From an uncultured bacterium (lineage in GTDB: Bacteria > Planctomycetota > Phycisphaerae > Phycisphaerales > UBA1924), in contig CAILKP010000046.1 in NCBI GenBank assembly GCA_903834785.1, positions 1 to 34,816 of the forward strand: a DNA stretch of 34,816 nucleotides. The letters are read 5' to 3'. The translations under genes were made by a program, and so were the position numbers. Below are positions 1 to 7,802 of this stretch, piece by piece (position 1 is the stretch's first letter; each line of letters opens with the position of its first letter). The notes under the pieces were generated by a model. It did no database searches. It was given only the letters and a program-made list of their open reading frames with translations, and had not been told where the DNA came from.

Positions 1-683
1 GCGCTGTCCAGACGCCAGCCGGTGGTGGTGTTGGGGGTCGCGACGTAGTCGCTGGCGGCCGTCTGGCCGGTGTACAGCGGACCGCGGTTGCCGAAGGCAG
101 CCTCGGTGCTGTTGAAGGTGTTCTTCCACTTGGCGGCGCGGGCGCTGCTCTGGAGCATGAAGGTGTGGGCGTAGCTGTTGTTGCTGGTGCCCGGGTTACG
201 ACGCGCGGGCGTAGCACCATCGTTCGGCGTGCCAGCAAAACCCGCATCCCACTGGGCATCGCGGCCCTGGTTGATCGCCGTCGAAGCGGCCGGCTGCTGA
301 GTCTGGTAGCCGTCATCAGCGCGAACGTTCGGGGCAACCTCAGCGGGGGAGACGCACAGCTCGGGGGTGATCGAGCCGTTCCAGATCAGGATCGACATGA
401 TGTTGCCGGTGTTGTCCTTGGCTTCCTGAGCGCCAGCGGTCGTCGCCGTGATGTTGATCGTGCCGTTGTTGCGGTCCAGGCGGCTGGGGAGGGGGTAATC
501 GTCCTTGTTACCGATCGACCAGGTAACCATGGCCTTGATGACCTGGTTGACCTGGTTCGAGTCCTTGACCTGGCGGGCCGAGGCGCGGGCCTTGCCCAGG
601 GCGGGCAGCAGGATGCCGACCAGCAGGGCGATGATGGCGATGACCACCAGCAGTTCGATCAGGGTGAATGCACGGTTCTTCAT
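1..683 (-). CDS. Prepilin-type N-terminal cleavage/methylation domain protein (partial, 3' end outside window)
   Basis: The gene reads leftward from an ATG at 683 and stays open to the window edge (227 codons seen). The N-terminus is MKNRAFTLIELLVVIAIIAL, a class III (type IV pilin/pseudopilin) signal: a short basic leader, then the hydrophobic helix with Glu at +5 of the mature protein. The residue before the cleaved Phe is Ala rather than the usual Gly. The rest is a polar, Asn/Thr-rich periplasmic domain. Such proteins are processed by a prepilin peptidase and assembled by type IV pilus or type II secretion machinery; a secretin at 28276-30531 could be a partner, which is inference. A GGAG Shine-Dalgarno lies about 10 nt upstream and supports this start. 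The nearest good promoter is roughly 950 nt upstream. The exact subfamily cannot be set without the C-terminus. Confidence 0.88.
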   Translation of the reverse strand, partial: MKNRAFTLIELLVVIAIIALLVGILLPALGKARASARQVKDSNQVNQVIKAMVTWSIGNKDDYPLPSRLDRNNGTINITATTAGAQEAKDNTGNIMSILIWNGSITPELCVSPAEVAPNVRADDGYQTQQPAASTAINQGRDAQWDAGFAGTPNDGATPARRNPGTSNNSYAHTFMLQSSARAAKWKNTFNSTEAAFGNRGPLYTGQTAASDYVATPNTTTGWRLDS

Positions 684-855
684 TAGGAAACTCCAACTTC
701 GCCGGGGGCCCCCACACGCGTGGTGGACCAGACCCGACATGAGATTTGTGTGTCGCGGCACGATCCGGAACATCCGGAAGCGAGCGGCACGAAACTGCAA
801 GCCAAACGAAAACTCAAACAAACCGAACCAAACGCCCCGCCCACACTGACCCGGT

Positions 856-898
856 CCCTAGCCCCATTCCCTGTCCCCATCCCTTGCCCCACTCCCCG
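856..898 (-). other. G-quadruplex-prone tract in the minus strand
   Basis: The plus strand shows at least six runs of three or four C separated by 2-4 nt. The minus strand therefore carries G3-4 runs with short loops, the classic G-quadruplex pattern. It lies between the minus promoter and the prepilin start and would be on the transcribed RNA. Formation in the cell is inference. A similar block sits at 12588-12625. Confidence 0.5.
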
Positions 899-1638
899 GG
901 CTCCCCACGAGCCCACGGCCTCCTGGCCGCCGCACCCGAATCCCACCTGCCTTTTTCCTTCATGACCCGGCGGGTCAGCACCGGATCCACCTGCACCATC
1001 TCGCGAGAGGGCCGCATCTGCAAGGGCGTGGATGACGCCGGGAGATGTCAGAAGCCGACCGAGATGAAATGTGCGGGGGCCGCGCGACGTGCACAAAAGC
1101 TCAGGGTTCCGACCTTGCGGTCGCACCTTACGAAGTCCACCTGCTTGCGTGCCCGCGGTTGTTCGATCAACGCGGGCGAAAGCGGATGCCTCGAAAAGGC
1201 GGGGTGCTTCGTCATTCGGCCTTGGTCTCGCCGGAGGCGAGGAGCAGGACTGAAATCGGAAACTCAAACCAGGCAGATTGTGGAGGTCGCGGCGTCAGAA
1301 TGTCGTTTGCTTGAAGCGAGCTGCACTGCCGCGGAAGGTATCAGAGGCGAAACGCCAATGAGTGCGGTTGAGGTATAGGGCCGTGCAGACCAACTCAGAC
1401 AAACCAGAAACGAAACAGATCAAACCAGTCTCAGGATGTTCACCGGACCGTCGTCCGGAGGAAAAAGGAAAGGGAGGCGGAGGGGAAGGTGATTGAAGAG
1501 GCCCAGTGGCAGGAAGGCGAGGAAGCTGTAAATCGCGGACCAGTCTCAGGTTGTCAAACTGTCGGTTCCTGTGCATCGACCGGGAACCAGTCGAATATAC
1601 AGGTGCCGTGCGGGGTAAACACCCCTGATTGCGGACAC

Positions 1639-1666
1639 AATGTACACCGGTCCTTTCGCTTGTCAA
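1639..1666 (-). promoter_or_regulatory. Sigma-70-type promoter reading leftward
   Basis: On the minus strand TTGACA (1666-1661) is followed after 16 nt by TACATT (1644-1639). The -35 is perfect and the -10 matches five of six consensus bases, with near-ideal spacing. Transcription would begin near 1632 and run toward the prepilin gene, about 950 nt away. It stands back to back with the CPBP protease gene. Confidence 0.65.
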
Positions 1667-1763
1667 GGAAGCGCGGTTCCACGACTTGAAAAAAAATAGT
1701 TCAAAGTTCGGTGAGCCCCATAACCCGCACCCCGGTCTCCGCCTCGCCGAACCCGGACCCTGC

Positions 1764-1769
1764 TAACCT
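1764..1769 (+). promoter_or_regulatory. -10-like element TAACCT just before the CPBP protease ATG
   Basis: TGC-TAACCT ends 7 nt before the ATG at 1777. This has the extended -10 TG and the spacing expected if transcription begins at or next to the start codon. No Shine-Dalgarno is present. No clear -35 was found. Confidence 0.45.
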
Positions 1770-1776
1770 CGGCCCC

Positions 1777-2670
1777 ATGAGCAGTCGCGGGCAAGGAAGC
1801 CAGTCGCGTGTCCGGGCGGCCCCCAAGCTGCACGGCGACGATTACTTCACGCTCTCGCGGCAGCCGCTGCATGTTCTGGTGGTCCTGCTGCCCCTGGTGG
1901 CCATTTACGAGGTGCTGAGCCTTCAGTACCTGTTCAACCCCGACACCAAGATACAGCAGGTTATCAAGGCCGAGAACCTCATCGGGCGGGCGTTTGAGGT
2001 CTTTGGCGTCACCGGCCTGCTGGTTCCGGCCATGGTCATGCTCACGGTGCTGCTGGCCTGGCACATTGTCCGTAAGGACCGCTGGACCGTCCGGCCCCCC
2101 TACTTGCTGGCGATGGTCGTTGAGTCCATTCTTTGGGCCCTGCCGCTGGTGGTGCTGGGTGCCATCGTGCTGCGTTTGGCAGCCCAGATAGGCCCGGCCC
2201 CTGCCGCGGCAGGGGGAACCCCTGACGGCGTCCTGCAGGCCGCCACGGGCCTGCTTGCCCAGACCACCGGCGGCGCGGCAGGGTCTGGCCAGGCCGCACC
2301 GGCCACCAACGCGTTGGCGTCGCTGCCGTGGCAGGCCCGGCTGAGCATCTCGCTGGGAGCCGGCCTGTACGAGGAACTGGTCTTCCGCCTTATTGGGATC
2401 GCCGCGATTCACCTGGTGCTCAAGGACATCCTCCGCTGGAACGAGCGGCTGTGCGATGTGCTGGCCGTGGTCGGCTCAGCCCTGGCCTTTGCGCTGTATC
2501 ACGACTCGGTCTATGCCGCGGGCACGGGCCTGGCGGCGATCCGCTGGAGCGACCTGACGTTCTTCTTCCTGGCCGGGGTGTACTTCGCGATTCTGTACCT
2601 CTCGCGGGGCTTCGGCATTGTGGTGCTGTGCCACGCGGCGTACGACTGCATTGTGCTGCTGCAGAAGTAG
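1777..2670 (+). CDS. CPBP family intramembrane metalloprotease (CAAX protease/Abi type)
   Basis: This is a 297-residue polytopic membrane protein. It has the CPBP motifs in order: EELVFR from E199-E200 (EExxxR), a conserved His in ALYHDS at 242, and HAAYD at 286. Hydrophobic helices lie around residues 30-50, 70-95 and 110-135 and through the C-terminal half. In the family these motifs line a glutamate/histidine active site within the membrane and cleave membrane-anchored proteins or peptides. The substrate here is unknown. An Ala/Gly/Pro-rich insert near residues 140-185 lies between the N-terminal helices and the catalytic core. The ATG at 1777 is chosen over an in-frame start 22 codons upstream because a -10-like TAACCT lies 7 nt before it, so the upstream start would not be transcribed. 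Confidence 0.87.
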   Translation: MSSRGQGSQSRVRAAPKLHGDDYFTLSRQPLHVLVVLLPLVAIYEVLSLQYLFNPDTKIQQVIKAENLIGRAFEVFGVTGLLVPAMVMLTVLLAWHIVRKDRWTVRPPYLLAMVVESILWALPLVVLGAIVLRLAAQIGPAPAAAGGTPDGVLQAATGLLAQTTGGAAGSGQAAPATNALASLPWQARLSISLGAGLYEELVFRLIGIAAIHLVLKDILRWNERLCDVLAVVGSALAFALYHDSVYAAGTGLAAIRWSDLTFFFLAGVYFAILYLSRGFGIVVLCHAAYDCIVLLQK

Positions 2671-2759
2671 GCGAGCTATGGGCCGAGCCAACTGACTCGA
2701 CCACCCCACCCGGCCCGAGCCAGCCGCCAAATCCGCGGTGGTTTTTGGCCCCTGCTGGC

Positions 2760-2765
2760 TAGTAT
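2760..2765 (+). promoter_or_regulatory. -10-like element TAGTAT just before the ffh ATG
   Basis: TAGTAT matches five of six consensus bases and ends 7 nt before the ATG. The intervening TGCCCCC contains no Shine-Dalgarno. The arrangement fits a leaderless transcript. Confidence 0.5.
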
Positions 2766-2772
2766 TGCCCCC

Positions 2773-4317
2773 ATGTTTGAGAAGCTCTCCGAAACATTCT
2801 CCTCCGCCCTGCGCAAGCTCTCGGGCAACGCCACCATCACCGAGGCCAACATCCGCGAGGCGATGGGCGAGGTGCGCAAGTCGCTGCTTGATGCTGACGT
2901 CGCCCTCGAGGTTGTTGACAAGCTCTGTGACGAGGTCGTCAAGGACTCCGTCGGCCGCGAGGTGAGCAAGTCGCTGAACCCCGGCCAGGAGATGATCGGC
3001 ATCGTCTACGACCGCCTGGTGGCCCTGCTGGGCGACCTGCCGGAGATCCCGCCCAATGCCACCCAGGAAGAGCTGGCCAAGATCCTGACCGCCGAGGGCC
3101 CGGGCATCGTCAGCGTTTCGCCCGGACCGACCATCGTCATGCTCTGCGGCCTCCAGGGCTCGGGCAAGACCACGACGGCCGGCAAGCTGGCGGCGTTTCT
3201 CAAGAAGCGTGGCCGCTCGGTCATGCTGGTTGCCGCCGACCTGCAGCGGCCCGCCGCGGTGGAGCAGCTCCAGACCGTTGCCGAGCAGGTTGAGCGCGAG
3301 CTGCCGGGCGGGGCGACCGTGTCGTTCTACGGCGAATTGGACAAGTGCGCCGCCTACGGCAAGGCCGTGGGTGTGGCGGTGCAGGTCTGCCAGCGCGGCA
3401 TTGCCGCGGCACGCGAGAAGGGCGTGGACACGGTCATCCTGGACACCGCCGGCCGGCTCCACGTGAACGACGAGCTCATGGGCGAGCTGGGCCAGGTGAA
3501 GTTCTCCTGCCAGCCGCACCAGATTTACCTTGTTGTTGATGCCATGACCGGCCAGGACGCGGTCCGCTCATCAAAGAGCTTCCACGACAAGCTCAAGATC
3601 GAGGGCATCGTGCTGACGAAGTTTGACAGCGATACCCGCGGCGGCGCGGCGCTGTCGGTCAAGACCGTCACGGGCGCACCGATCCGGTTTGTGGGCACGG
3701 GCGAGAAGCTCGACAACCTGGAGCAGTTCCACGCCATCCGCGCCGCCGGCCGCATCCTGGGCATGGGCGATGTGATGTCGCTGGTGGAGAAGGCCCGCGA
3801 GCAGGTCAGTGAGAAGGAAGCTGCGGATCTGGAGGCCAAGCTCGCCCGCGGCGAGATGTCGCTCGACGACTTCCTCAAGCAGCTGCGGAGCATCCGCAAG
3901 ATGGGGCCGCTGAAGAACCTGCTGGGCATGCTGCCGGGCGTGGGCGCCTCGCTGAAGGATGTGAACGTTGATGACAAGCACATCAGCCGCGTCGAGGGCA
4001 TCATCAACTCCATGACGCCGCAGGAACGGCGCGATCCCGACGTGCTGACCCACTCGCGCCGGCGGCGTGTGGCCAAAGGCTCGGCAAGCTCCACCGATGA
4101 GGTGGCGCGGCTGGTCCGCCAGTTTGAGACCGTGAGCCTGCTGAGCAAGCAGTTCGCCGGCATGAGCGCCCTGCAGAAGGTCAAGGCAGTCAAGGACCTG
4201 TCGAACAACAAGTCGGCGGCTGCGGCAGCGAACATGCCCATGCTCCCGGGCCTGGGTGCCAAGGGCTCGAGCTTCACGCCGAGCATCAAGGACAAGTTCA
4301 AGAAGCGGAAGCGCTGA
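2773..4317 (+). CDS. ffh: Signal recognition particle protein Ffh (SRP54)
   Basis: This 514-residue protein has the full SRP54 layout. The N-terminal four-helix N domain (about 1-90) leads into the G domain, with the P-loop GLQGSGKTTTAGKLA from residue 126, DTAGR at 224 and TKFDSDTRGGAALS at 282. The methionine-rich M domain follows (about 330-514), with LLGMLPGVG and the RNA-binding helix segment SRRRRVAKGS. Ffh binds 4.5S RNA and signal sequences on ribosomes and delivers them to FtsY at the membrane. The length is slightly above the bacterial norm of about 450, mostly from the C-terminal tail, which ends in the basic KDKFKKRKR. I did not find the 4.5S RNA gene in the window. The start is supported by the N-domain homology and the -10-like element 7 nt upstream. 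Confidence 0.97.
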   Translation: MFEKLSETFSSALRKLSGNATITEANIREAMGEVRKSLLDADVALEVVDKLCDEVVKDSVGREVSKSLNPGQEMIGIVYDRLVALLGDLPEIPPNATQEELAKILTAEGPGIVSVSPGPTIVMLCGLQGSGKTTTAGKLAAFLKKRGRSVMLVAADLQRPAAVEQLQTVAEQVERELPGGATVSFYGELDKCAAYGKAVGVAVQVCQRGIAAAREKGVDTVILDTAGRLHVNDELMGELGQVKFSCQPHQIYLVVDAMTGQDAVRSSKSFHDKLKIEGIVLTKFDSDTRGGAALSVKTVTGAPIRFVGTGEKLDNLEQFHAIRAAGRILGMGDVMSLVEKAREQVSEKEAADLEAKLARGEMSLDDFLKQLRSIRKMGPLKNLLGMLPGVGASLKDVNVDDKHISRVEGIINSMTPQERRDPDVLTHSRRRRVAKGSASSTDEVARLVRQFETVSLLSKQFAGMSALQKVKAVKDLSNNKSAAAAANMPMLPGLGAKGSSFTPSIKDKFKKRKR

Positions 4318-4327
4318 GGCGTCATTG

Positions 4328-4374
4328 GATAAGAGCCCGAGCTGATAAGAGCCCGAGCTGATAAGAGCCCGAGC
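4328..4374 (+). repeat. 16-nt tandem repeat, three units (forward cluster)
   Basis: GATAAGAGCCCGAGCT occurs at 4328-4343 and 4344-4359, and lacking its last base at 4360-4374. The last unit runs into CGGCAGCGAAGGG. The second cluster at 4517-4564 is its near reverse complement. Confidence 0.9.
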
Positions 4375-4516
4375 GGCAGCGAAGGGTCCGTGGCACCGTG
4401 GGCTGGATGACCTCAGCCAGCTCGCACACAGGTGCTGGTGCCGCTTGGGCACATGCACCGTTTTGCGGGCGTTTATCAGTCGCAGGCGATTCCACGCTCA
4501 CCGTCCCTTCGCTTCC

Positions 4517-4564
4517 GCTCGGGCTCCTATTCGCTCGGGCTCCTATTGGCTCGGGCTCCTGTTG
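4517..4564 (-). repeat. 16-nt tandem repeat, three units (inverted cluster)
   Basis: On the plus strand GCTCGGGCTCCTATT(C/G) occurs at 4517-4532 and 4533-4548, with a GTT variant at 4549-4564. It is the near reverse complement of the 4328-4374 cluster. The preceding CCCTTCGCTTCC extends the inverted repeat inward, giving two long arms around a loop of roughly 110 nt. Confidence 0.88.
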
Positions 4565-4669
4565 GCGTTCCCCGCCCGAGACCGAACCGAGCGCGAAGAT
4601 GCTGTGTGGCCTCCACCATCCGGCTTGCCGCGGCTCGCCGTCGTGCCGGCGGCTGTCCACAATAGCGGC

Positions 4670-5752
4670 ATGAACGCTGACCTTCGCACACCCCCGCATC
4701 TCTCTCGCCGCTCCCTGATCGCCGGCGGCCTTGCCGCCAGCACCGCCGCCCTGCTCGGCTCGGCCGCCACCGCCCGCGGCACGCAGCCGCCGGCGGTACT
4801 GCCCGGTGGCAGCGCAGGCGGCCGCAAGCGTGTGCTCCGCTTTGCCCACCCGACGGACATTCACGTGCAGCCCGAACTCAAGGCAACCGAGGGCATGACC
4901 GCGTGCTTCGCGCACATGATGTCGCTGGCCGACCGGCCCGAACTGATCATCACCGGCGGCGACCTGCCGATGGACTCGCGTGCCACGCCCGAGCCGCGCA
5001 GCCGCATCGAGTGGGACCTGTTTAAGAAGGTCCTGGCCGATACGGTACCCGCGGCGGTTCGCATCGAGCACGCCTGCGGCAACCACGACATCTTCGGCCA
5101 GAACCGCAAGGCCAGCGGCCTGACCGGCTCGGAGTCCTTCTTCGGCAAGAAGTGGTTCATGGACGCCTTCGGCTACAAGGCCCCCTACCGCTCCTTTGAC
5201 CGGGCCGGCTGGCACTTCATCGTGCTTGACAGCATGGAACTCCTGCCCGAGGATGATTACCGCGCCCGGCTCGATCCCGAGCAGATGGCCTGGCTCAAGG
5301 CCGATCTGGCCGCAACGCCCGCATCCACACCGGTCGTCGTTGTCAGCCACGCACCGATCATGTCGGTGGCCAACTTCCTGGACAAGGCCGACACCATCTG
5401 GCAGAAGACGTCCATCGATCTGGTGATCGAGGACCGCCGCATGCACACCGACTGCCGCGAGATCGAGGCCATCTTCCGCAAGCACGGCAACGTCAAGCTG
5501 TGTCTTTCCGGTCACCTCCACCTGCTGGACCGCTGCACGTACAACGGCGTGACGTACATCTGCGACGGGGCGGTGAGCGGTGCCAAGTGGCGTGGCAGCA
5601 AGCGGCAGACGCCCGAGGGCTACGGCCTGATCGACCTCTACAGCGACGGTTCGTTCGAGCACACCTACCAAGGCTTCGGCTGGGTGGCTGTGGGCAAGCC
5701 GCTGGCTCCGGCCGCTGCTCCGGCCGCGGCGCCGGCCGCCCCGGCACGCTGA
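4670..5752 (+). CDS. Tat-exported calcineurin-like metallophosphoesterase
   Basis: This 360-residue protein begins with a twin-arginine signal: SRRSLI at 12-17, then an Ala/Leu stretch. The metallophosphoesterase motifs follow in order: D63-I-H65, GGD (D98), GNHD at 137-140, H227 in VVSHAP, and GHLH at 281-284. These residues ligate a dinuclear metal centre that hydrolyses phosphomono- or diesters. The Tat signal implies export of a folded, metal-loaded enzyme. The closest known style is the secreted 3',5'-cyclic nucleotide phosphodiesterase/purple-phosphatase-like group, but the substrate cannot be read from sequence. The C-terminus is an Ala-Pro tail (from about 345). The ATG at 4670 is chosen because the Tat motif follows at the right distance; the frame upstream runs through the repeats. 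A shared terminator lies 21 nt downstream. Confidence 0.88.
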   Translation: MNADLRTPPHLSRRSLIAGGLAASTAALLGSAATARGTQPPAVLPGGSAGGRKRVLRFAHPTDIHVQPELKATEGMTACFAHMMSLADRPELIITGGDLPMDSRATPEPRSRIEWDLFKKVLADTVPAAVRIEHACGNHDIFGQNRKASGLTGSESFFGKKWFMDAFGYKAPYRSFDRAGWHFIVLDSMELLPEDDYRARLDPEQMAWLKADLAATPASTPVVVVSHAPIMSVANFLDKADTIWQKTSIDLVIEDRRMHTDCREIEAIFRKHGNVKLCLSGHLHLLDRCTYNGVTYICDGAVSGAKWRGSKRQTPEGYGLIDLYSDGSFEHTYQGFGWVAVGKPLAPAAAPAAAPAAPAR

Positions 5753-5773
5753 TCCTCACTCAGACGAAACAGA

Positions 5774-5805
5774 AAAGCGGCCGGACCACAGGGTCCGGCC
5801 GCTTT
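5774..5805. terminator. Bidirectional intrinsic terminator
   Basis: A perfect 14-bp stem, AAAGCGGCCGGACC with GGTCCGGCCGCTTT, closes on the loop ACAG. A-rich sequence lies on the left and T-rich sequence on the right. It sits between convergent genes and can serve both the metallophosphoesterase and the dockerin-type gene. Confidence 0.9.
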
Positions 5806-5831
5806 CATTTTCGCACCCGTGTCTATCAACC

Positions 5832-7610
5832 TCAGCAGCCCGCGGCAAAGGCGTTGATAAACTCGATGAAGTCGGTGCCGTCAATCGTGCCATCGGCGAT
5901 CACATCGGCCGTCGGGTCGATCGTCGCATCCCCGACGCCGAAGCTGTTGATGAACGCGATGAAGTCCGAACCGTCAACCGTGCCGTCGAGCGTGACATCC
6001 GCCAGGCAGGTCGGGCCGACCGGCGTCGCCGCCTCCACGCGGAAGAGATACGCGTAGTAGTCGTTGAAGTCGAGCACCACCAGCGTGCGGCTGCCCGCAT
6101 CGTAATGGACATCGGCGATCTGCCCGCCGATGGTCACGGCAAACGGCGTCCGCGTCACGACGCCTGTCACGGGATCCACAGTTTCCTGCACCACCGCGGC
6201 GGTCGCATCCGCCGGCGGCACAACACCGTCGAGCTTGCTGAAGCGGATCAGCGTCGTCAGCGGCTGGCCGCCACCGACCATCAGGTCGTTCCAGACCGCT
6301 AGGTCGGGCACACCCGGCACGTCGTAGACGATGCCGCACTTCTGGCCGATGTTAAAGGCCATGTCGGCCTCGGACAGAATCCGGCCCGTGCGGGCGGCAT
6401 CGGCCGAGCCATCGGTGCTGCGGTACGAGTAGATCAGGTCGTTGCTGGCGCGGGCGATGACCGTGCCGGTGCGCGGGTGGATCGACACATCGCTCCACAG
6501 CGTGCGGTTGGGCGAGGCGGTGATCCGCGGGCCGAAGTTCAGCGCGGGGAGTGCGGGGAAGCCGTCGCCGGGGTATCCGGCGTGGTAGATCACCGCGGCG
6601 GTGCCCGCGACGAGCTCGGAATCGGTAAAGTGCGGATTCAGCCGCTCTTTGTCGATGCCAACGGCACCGTACTGCGTCGGGCTTGGCGATGAGGGCTGCA
6701 CCATCACCGCGGCAAGCGGGCCGTCCTTGACACCATCAGGAGTGAACGTCAGCGAGGTACCGCTGCCGGAGCGATAGTCAAACCCGGTGCCGTCGGCACC
6801 GAAGTCCCAGGCCGCGCCGCCGATGATGTGCGCATCGCCCGCGACCTGATTCTCGGCATTGGGCGTGCGGAGAATCGGCGCACCCGCCGTCGCCGTGTCG
6901 TACCAGCGCACCTTTGACGGCGCAACGACGCCCGTGTTGGTCTCAAACGTCGCCAGCAGGCCGACGCCCGGCGCAAAGTCCAGCGCGGTGCCCCAGCTCA
7001 TCGGATAGCCCATCGAGATGATGCCGCGTGGATTCTCGGCGGTGATGAAGCCGGTCCCGTTCGGCCCGCTCGTCGCATCGATGAAGTTCGTCCGCATGAA
7101 CTTGTCGGAGTAGTAGGTGCTGGTTCCATTGGCGTTGAGCGTGATCTTGACCAGCCCGTGGGACCAGAACAGGCCCAGCGGGTACTCATCATCACCGCGC
7201 GGGATCACCTCCGTCAGCGCCTCGCCACCGACGACCACCCGCCCGGTGATCGGGTTGATCACGCCGCCGCCGTAGTTGGTCGCGACATTGTTGAAGTCGC
7301 GGGCCATCGGGAACGGGCTGTTGGCACTGGTCGTGTTGGTGCTAAAGGCGTTCATGTACCCCGAGAGGTACAGCGACTGCCCGTCGTAGGCCACACCCAT
7401 GGGGTTGGTGCCGATGAAATACTGCACGCCGGCGACCATCTGGGCGGCGTTGGAGTAGCGGCGGAGGACGACCGGGAAGAGGTCCTCCGTCCGCTGGTGC
7501 ACCAGCACGAAGTCGGGCGTCTGCGCCGCGGCGGGGCGGCACATCAGTGGCGAAGTAACGCCCGTACCGGCCGCGGCCAGCAGGGCGATCACAGCGAGGC
7601 GAGTACCCAT
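5832..7610 (-). CDS. Secreted dockerin-type domain protein, paralog A
   Basis: This 592-residue protein has a Sec signal peptide (about 1-29, ending AAA-Q). A large Gly/Asn/Thr-rich domain contains repeated short beta-type segments, such as GGGVINPITGRVVVGG, and could be a beta-propeller, which is inference. The C-terminal 58 residues (535-592) carry two dockerin-like calcium loops, DVTLDGTVDGSD and DVIADGTIDGTD, each followed by FI.FIN.F, and the protein ends in Gly-Cys. In the dockerin family the Asp at loop positions 1, 5, 9 and 12 bind Ca2+; both loops keep all four. The terminal -GC tail resembles C-terminal domains seen in many Phycisphaerae exported proteins. The catalytic or binding role of the large domain is unknown. 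A strong Shine-Dalgarno (AAGGAG) precedes the ATG. It is a tandem duplicate of the gene at 7803-9551. Confidence 0.85.
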   Translation of the reverse strand: MGTRLAVIALLAAAGTGVTSPLMCRPAAAQTPDFVLVHQRTEDLFPVVLRRYSNAAQMVAGVQYFIGTNPMGVAYDGQSLYLSGYMNAFSTNTTSANSPFPMARDFNNVATNYGGGVINPITGRVVVGGEALTEVIPRGDDEYPLGLFWSHGLVKITLNANGTSTYYSDKFMRTNFIDATSGPNGTGFITAENPRGIISMGYPMSWGTALDFAPGVGLLATFETNTGVVAPSKVRWYDTATAGAPILRTPNAENQVAGDAHIIGGAAWDFGADGTGFDYRSGSGTSLTFTPDGVKDGPLAAVMVQPSSPSPTQYGAVGIDKERLNPHFTDSELVAGTAAVIYHAGYPGDGFPALPALNFGPRITASPNRTLWSDVSIHPRTGTVIARASNDLIYSYRSTDGSADAARTGRILSEADMAFNIGQKCGIVYDVPGVPDLAVWNDLMVGGGQPLTTLIRFSKLDGVVPPADATAAVVQETVDPVTGVVTRTPFAVTIGGQIADVHYDAGSRTLVVLDFNDYYAYLFRVEAATPVGPTCLADVTLDGTVDGSDFIAFINSFGVGDATIDPTADVIADGTIDGTDFIEFINAFAAGC

Positions 7611-7699
7611 GAAAAGCTCCTTGCAGACTGTCTCCGATGCCCGCCGGCGGCCGCGGCAGTCCCGCGATCGGCCCCGGCACCCGCTGCCGCCGCAACGAA

Positions 7700-7731
7700 A
7701 AATCCCGCGACGATCTCTCGCCGCGGGATTT
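7700..7731 (-). terminator. Intrinsic terminator of paralog B
   Basis: AAATCCCGCG (7700-7709) pairs with CGCGGGATTT (7722-7731) across a 12-nt loop. Read on the minus strand, the stem runs into a short T-run. It lies about 70 nt after the stop of the gene at 7803-9551 and ahead of paralog A, so the two are probably separate transcription units. Confidence 0.75.
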
Positions 7732-7802
7732 GCTTCTTTTAGTCACGTGCTGAATGTGACGCCGGCCAGCCGCCGGTTTGAAATCTCACGGGTTGTCAGG
7801 AA

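Larger units (their letters stand above)
684..1776. other. Gene-poor intergenic region (about 1.1 kb)
   Basis: I see no convincing protein here. The open frames are Arg/Pro/Ser-rich, overlap one another on both strands and match no family I know. The stretch contains a minus-strand promoter (1639-1666), a minus-strand G-rich block (856-898), and two copies of ACCAGTCTCAGG near 1424 and 1540. If the promoter at 1639-1666 drives the prepilin gene, most of this stretch would be its 5' leader or an independent RNA. Confidence 0.6.
4318..4669. other. Intergenic region between ffh and the metallophosphoesterase, built around inverted repeat clusters
   Basis: No supportable gene. The outer parts are the two repeat clusters described separately. 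The ~120 nt between them has no recognised feature. There is no T-tract terminator after ffh, so the repeats may take that role (inference). Confidence 0.6.

Noticed and set aside
683..1267. Minus-strand open frame of 194 codons upstream of the prepilin
   Set aside because: Arg/Ser/Gly-rich with no motif, overlaps equally long frames on the plus strand, and contains the G-rich block. High-GC DNA produces such frames by chance.
4328..4564. CRISPR array
   Set aside because: The units are only 16 nt and directly adjacent, without spacers, and the second cluster is inverted; no cas genes are present.
4322..5671. Minus-strand frame of 449 codons opposite the metallophosphoesterase
   Set aside because: It is the shadow of the real gene, whose ordered motifs (DxH, GGD, GNHD, GHxH) and Tat signal are on the plus strand.
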